A program made the position numbers and the translations under genes. This document shows, in pieces, positions 61,423-64,000 of a stretch of DNA of 64,000 nucleotides. Numbering within the stretch: position 1 is the first letter of the stretch; every line of letters begins with the position of its first letter. Source of the DNA: JBFWNG01 sp050251195 (GTDB lineage: Bacteria; Bdellovibrionota_B; Oligoflexia; Oligoflexales; Oligoflexaceae); contig JBFWNG010000015.1 in assembly GCA_050251195.1 (NCBI GenBank), forward strand, positions 12,722 to 76,721, written 5' to 3'. The notes under the pieces were generated by a model. The model searched no databases. It was not told the origin of the DNA and saw nothing but the letters and a program-made list of their open reading frames with translations.

Positions 61423-63264
61423 TTAGAAAGGGGCACATTGGTTTATAGCCCACTCACCGTGGACTTCAGATTTTGGCTTGAACACTTCGTTCATAAATGC
61501 TGCAACTTCAGCCGGCGAAAACTCCTTTTTCTCAATATTGGCAACGAAGTTTCCTGGAACTTCACTGTGCCCGAATCCGAATATCAAAGGTTGCTCAAGA
61601 GTACCGCTCAAAGCGTCCACTTGGCGGCGATATTGGCCCTGGATCGCCTCCTCCTTTACGATCAGAAAGAAGTCTTGGACCTCATGAATCTTGCCGTTCT
61701 TAAAGGTGCATTTCACTTTCGGCACGGAGATTTTGATTTCGCCGAGAGGCAATGGCTTGCCTGACCCGTTCACTAGAGCGACGGCATTCATTTTTCCTTT
61801 GACATACTCCCTCACCCAATCGCGGCATTGTGCCGTTATTTCCGTAACGGGTCTGCCTGAAGCTCGAAATATTCCCATTTTTTCGGTCCGGGTCGTGTTT
61901 CTAACGGCACCCAGATTGATGGCAGTGGCTGCTTCAAATCCGGCGACGAGCGCTTTTAGAGTAACTGAGCCCCGTGTTTCGTTGTTGATCGCGTTGATCA
62001 TGATGTCTTGCCCGACACAGGTAAAACCACTTCCGGCATTGGCAACTACCATACAAACGCTTTTGCTTACCGGTAGACCTTTCCAAGACTGCGATGCGAC
62101 GTTGACTGGATTAGCACATTGTTTGTTCGGATCTTGTACCTCTTGTAACGTCTCCACTTTTTGACGAGAATCGTCATAAACAAATGGAAATCCCCCGCTC
62201 GACAAAAACGACACACCCGTCACGGCGTTAATCGTAACGTTCATGGCAGTTTTGTTGGACGCTTCAGCGCCTACATCCACTCCAGGTATCCAGTCGAACT
62301 TGCCGCCCATTTTTAAAGTTACGTCGAGCGGGTTCCAGCTTCTTGACGTGTTATTGGTTTGGGTCACCTCAGTTGATGATCCAGCAATCGTTTCACCTAG
62401 CACCTCAAGTGGCGGTCTTGGGTCGCAACTAATGTTGTTGAGGCTTATTGCCCCGGAAGCCTCATCGAGATTGACTCCGCACTTGACGCCGTATCTCTTA
62501 CACCATCGATTAACCTGGAAGGCGGCGTCTTGCCTCGTGCTGCACAAGACGGAACCGTCGTGATCGCCGTCGGGGCCTGGCTTAGTCGAGGCGCACTTCC
62601 AACAATCCGGTTCCGACACTTGACAAGGCGTCGTACAACCCGGGTAGTCGAGAATTCTCGTTTTATTGGCACCATAGGTCACGAGTCTGCAATTACCGCC
62701 GGCGGGGAGACTGTTGTATTCGTTAAGGGCCCCTCGAATGTATTTATTGAGATCCAAAACATACGCCTTCATTTTTTCACAGGTCTCGGTGACCACCACG
62801 CTTTTTCCCGCCTCTGGTTTGGGTGTCGTCGTCGGGTCGTCCAATAATAGCGCCGGTGACGCAGTCGAACCGCCTGCAAGACTTCCGTTGAAGCCATTAT
62901 TGACTCCATTGCTAACCCCTGTCACGGGTGAAACGGGAGTTGTCCAGCCCAAGGTCGCGGAAGCGGTGGCACTGGAAAGGGCGGGAATTTCAGTTTCCGC
63001 GTTGTTTGCATCGGTCGCGCTTCGAAGAGTCAAACCTCGACGCGGAAGCTTGACAGTGCCCATTACTGCGCAACTATTTTTTTCGTAGGCCTTGACGGCG
63101 GCATAGTACTCGTCTTGGAGGCTTTCAAACATATAGGTCAGTTGATCGCAAGTTCGGGGATTGGTCCCTAGATCCTTAACGCTCGATCCCTTTTTATTGC
63201 ATTGCACGGACAGAAAAAGTGCCGCGAGAACCAATAATTTTATGGAATGGTGTTTATTCCGCAT
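61423..63264 (-). CDS. large cysteine-rich lipoprotein, 613 aa
   Basis: The signal peptide ends LSVQC (Cys22), with an unusual Gln before the cysteine. A helical start (about 30-65), a Ser/Thr/Pro linker, and a cysteine-rich segment (about 195-260) containing PCQVSEPDCWKCASTKPGPD and WCKRYGVKCG follow. A beta-rich C-terminal half contains CTFKNGKIHEVQDFFLIVKE and ends NQCAPF. No family recognised. Ribosome site before the ATG is weak. It lies between two RAYT fragments in opposite orientation, which suggests a region prone to insertion. Confidence 0.7.
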   Translation of the reverse strand: MRNKHHSIKLLVLAALFLSVQCNKKGSSVKDLGTNPRTCDQLTYMFESLQDEYYAAVKAYEKNSCAVMGTVKLPRRGLTLRSATDANNAETEIPALSSATASATLGWTTPVSPVTGVSNGVNNGFNGSLAGGSTASPALLLDDPTTTPKPEAGKSVVVTETCEKMKAYVLDLNKYIRGALNEYNSLPAGGNCRLVTYGANKTRILDYPGCTTPCQVSEPDCWKCASTKPGPDGDHDGSVLCSTRQDAAFQVNRWCKRYGVKCGVNLDEASGAISLNNISCDPRPPLEVLGETIAGSSTEVTQTNNTSRSWNPLDVTLKMGGKFDWIPGVDVGAEASNKTAMNVTINAVTGVSFLSSGGFPFVYDDSRQKVETLQEVQDPNKQCANPVNVASQSWKGLPVSKSVCMVVANAGSGFTCVGQDIMINAINNETRGSVTLKALVAGFEAATAINLGAVRNTTRTEKMGIFRASGRPVTEITAQCRDWVREYVKGKMNAVALVNGSGKPLPLGEIKISVPKVKCTFKNGKIHEVQDFFLIVKEEAIQGQYRRQVDALSGTLEQPLIFGFGHSEVPGNFVANIEKKEFSPAEVAAFMNEVFKPKSEVHGEWAINQCAPF

Positions 63265-63543
63265 GCCGTCCCTCTATAAACGTTGTTCCATGGCCTACTG
63301 ATCGGCATGTTCGGGAAATACTTAAGTTTTTTTAACCAAATACATCTTTAGAAAAGGGCATATTCGCTCCAAAAATTGCAACGACGCCTCGCAAATTGAG
63401 GCTCCAAATCATGAAACTCTCGATCGGCTAGGTGACTAACAATTAACCGTGGATCAGAAGACATGGGATTAGTGCGTCCCAAAAATGGGGTACGAGCATT
63501 TTCTTCAGAAAACTCTCAAAATTTGCAAACGTTCATGAAAAAT

Positions 63544-63943
63544 GCCTCATCCCTTTCAGGACGAGGCCTTTTTAGAATTATTATTTAAACTAACTCACTT
63601 GACTGTCCCCCTGAAAGACCAAGGCCAAGCCGCGGCATCATTTTACAACATGCCAATGATTTGGGATCATGCAATAGGTGGACTGGGGTTAGCGAAAATA
63701 CTTGCGTGCCTTGTTTGAGAGTGTTCACAAACCATCGATAGTCGTCGTCGTCAAAAAATATTTGGACGCGACTCGTCCCACGGTTGATGCAATGAAACAA
63801 TCTTGGGGGCATTCACGACCCGGTATTCGCGACATGAAAATCATTTAATACAAAATTAGGTAGCCAGCGAGCGTGAGGTGCCAGTCAAGTGAGCTAGTTT
63901 AAATAATAATTCTAAAAAGGCCTCGTCCTGAAAGGGATGAGGC
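63544..63943. mobile_element. MITE-like element with 62-bp inverted repeats
   Basis: 62-bp inverted repeats at 63544-63605 and 63882-63943 differ at one base. Each starts, read from outside, with a hairpin GCCTCATCC...GGACGAGGC followed by TTTTT, and each can act as a terminator from both directions. Between them lies RAYT fragment B. The similarity continues outward for about 50 bases at lower identity (63490-63543 against 63944-63995). The layout is that of a small non-autonomous element derived from a RAYT transposon by deletion. Confidence 0.7.
63590..63893 (-). pseudogene. decayed RAYT fragment B inside the MITE-like element
   Basis: An open frame of 75 residues reads MPPRLFHCINRGTSRVQIF then FDDDDYRWFVNTL, the RAYT/TnpA_REP N-terminus. 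The HUH motif and Tyr are missing. It is in opposite orientation to fragment A and homologous to it over about 250 bases. Confidence 0.8.
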
Positions 63944-64000
63944 CTTTTTTATAAACGTGTACAAATTTTTGAGATTTTTTCGGGAAAATCGTTATAGGCC

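Overview
The window looks like chromosomal DNA of a Gram-negative, predatory-bacteria-like lineage (Bdellovibrionota / Oligoflexia or a close relative). Three TIGR02147/DUF4423 regulators, about sixteen lipobox lipoproteins with low-complexity linkers, beta-barrel proteins ending in Phe, and a Zn-finger protein with a histone-H1-like tail all point that way. This placement is inference from gene content; no rRNA gene is present. Gene density is normal, both strands are used, and there is no phage, CRISPR array or intact insertion sequence.

Layout. 1-723: end of a TRAP transporter DctM permease. 770-13089: an accessory stretch of lipoproteins (one tandem paralog pair, two with internal duplications, one with two CX4CH haem-like domains), a UDP-sugar glycosyltransferase and two TIGR02147 regulators. 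13238-15376: an outer-membrane protein and an HI0933-family flavoprotein. 15526-24563: the most distinctive region, a tightly packed six-gene operon. It encodes an RsbW-like/GNAT fusion, an MFS transporter, a second double-GNAT protein, a PaaK-like adenylate-forming enzyme, a LuxE-like acyl-protein synthetase and a LuxC acyl reductase fused to another adenylate-forming domain. 24684-28230: chemoreceptor, c-type cytochrome (possibly P460-like), cyclophilin and a third TIGR02147 regulator. 28345-32843: lipoprotein, beta-propeller lipoprotein, His-rich periplasmic protein and an LVIVD-type propeller. 33092-38567: receiver-like protein, polar amino-acid ABC permease and binding protein (no ATPase), and a GMC oxidoreductase with a Tat-exported small subunit. 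39692-41392: DUF3299 protein, Fur/Zur-type regulator and MerC protein, with a 15-bp palindrome repeated before both of the last two genes. 41456-44723: lipoproteins, one with a clan-CD-like His/Cys pair and one with a (Thr-Asp)n(Lys-Asp)n microsatellite. 44834-57220: aspS, small housekeeping genes, a zinc protease, HtrA/DegP, MarC, a VWA lipoprotein, a porin-like protein and a large TPR protein. 57575-60949: H1-tailed Zn-finger protein, a TPR/membrane-anchored pair and tRNA-Val. 61047-64000: two decayed REP-associated transposase (RAYT) fragments in opposite orientation around a lipoprotein gene. The right-hand fragment is enclosed by 62-bp inverted repeats that also look like bidirectional terminators.

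How it fits together. In the LuxC/LuxE operon the catalytic residues needed for acyl activation, acyl transfer to enzyme cysteines and NADPH reduction all appear to be kept. I infer that it makes a reduced or N-acylated small molecule exported by the MFS protein. There is no luciferase (LuxAB) and no LuxD in the window, so it is not a bioluminescence operon.
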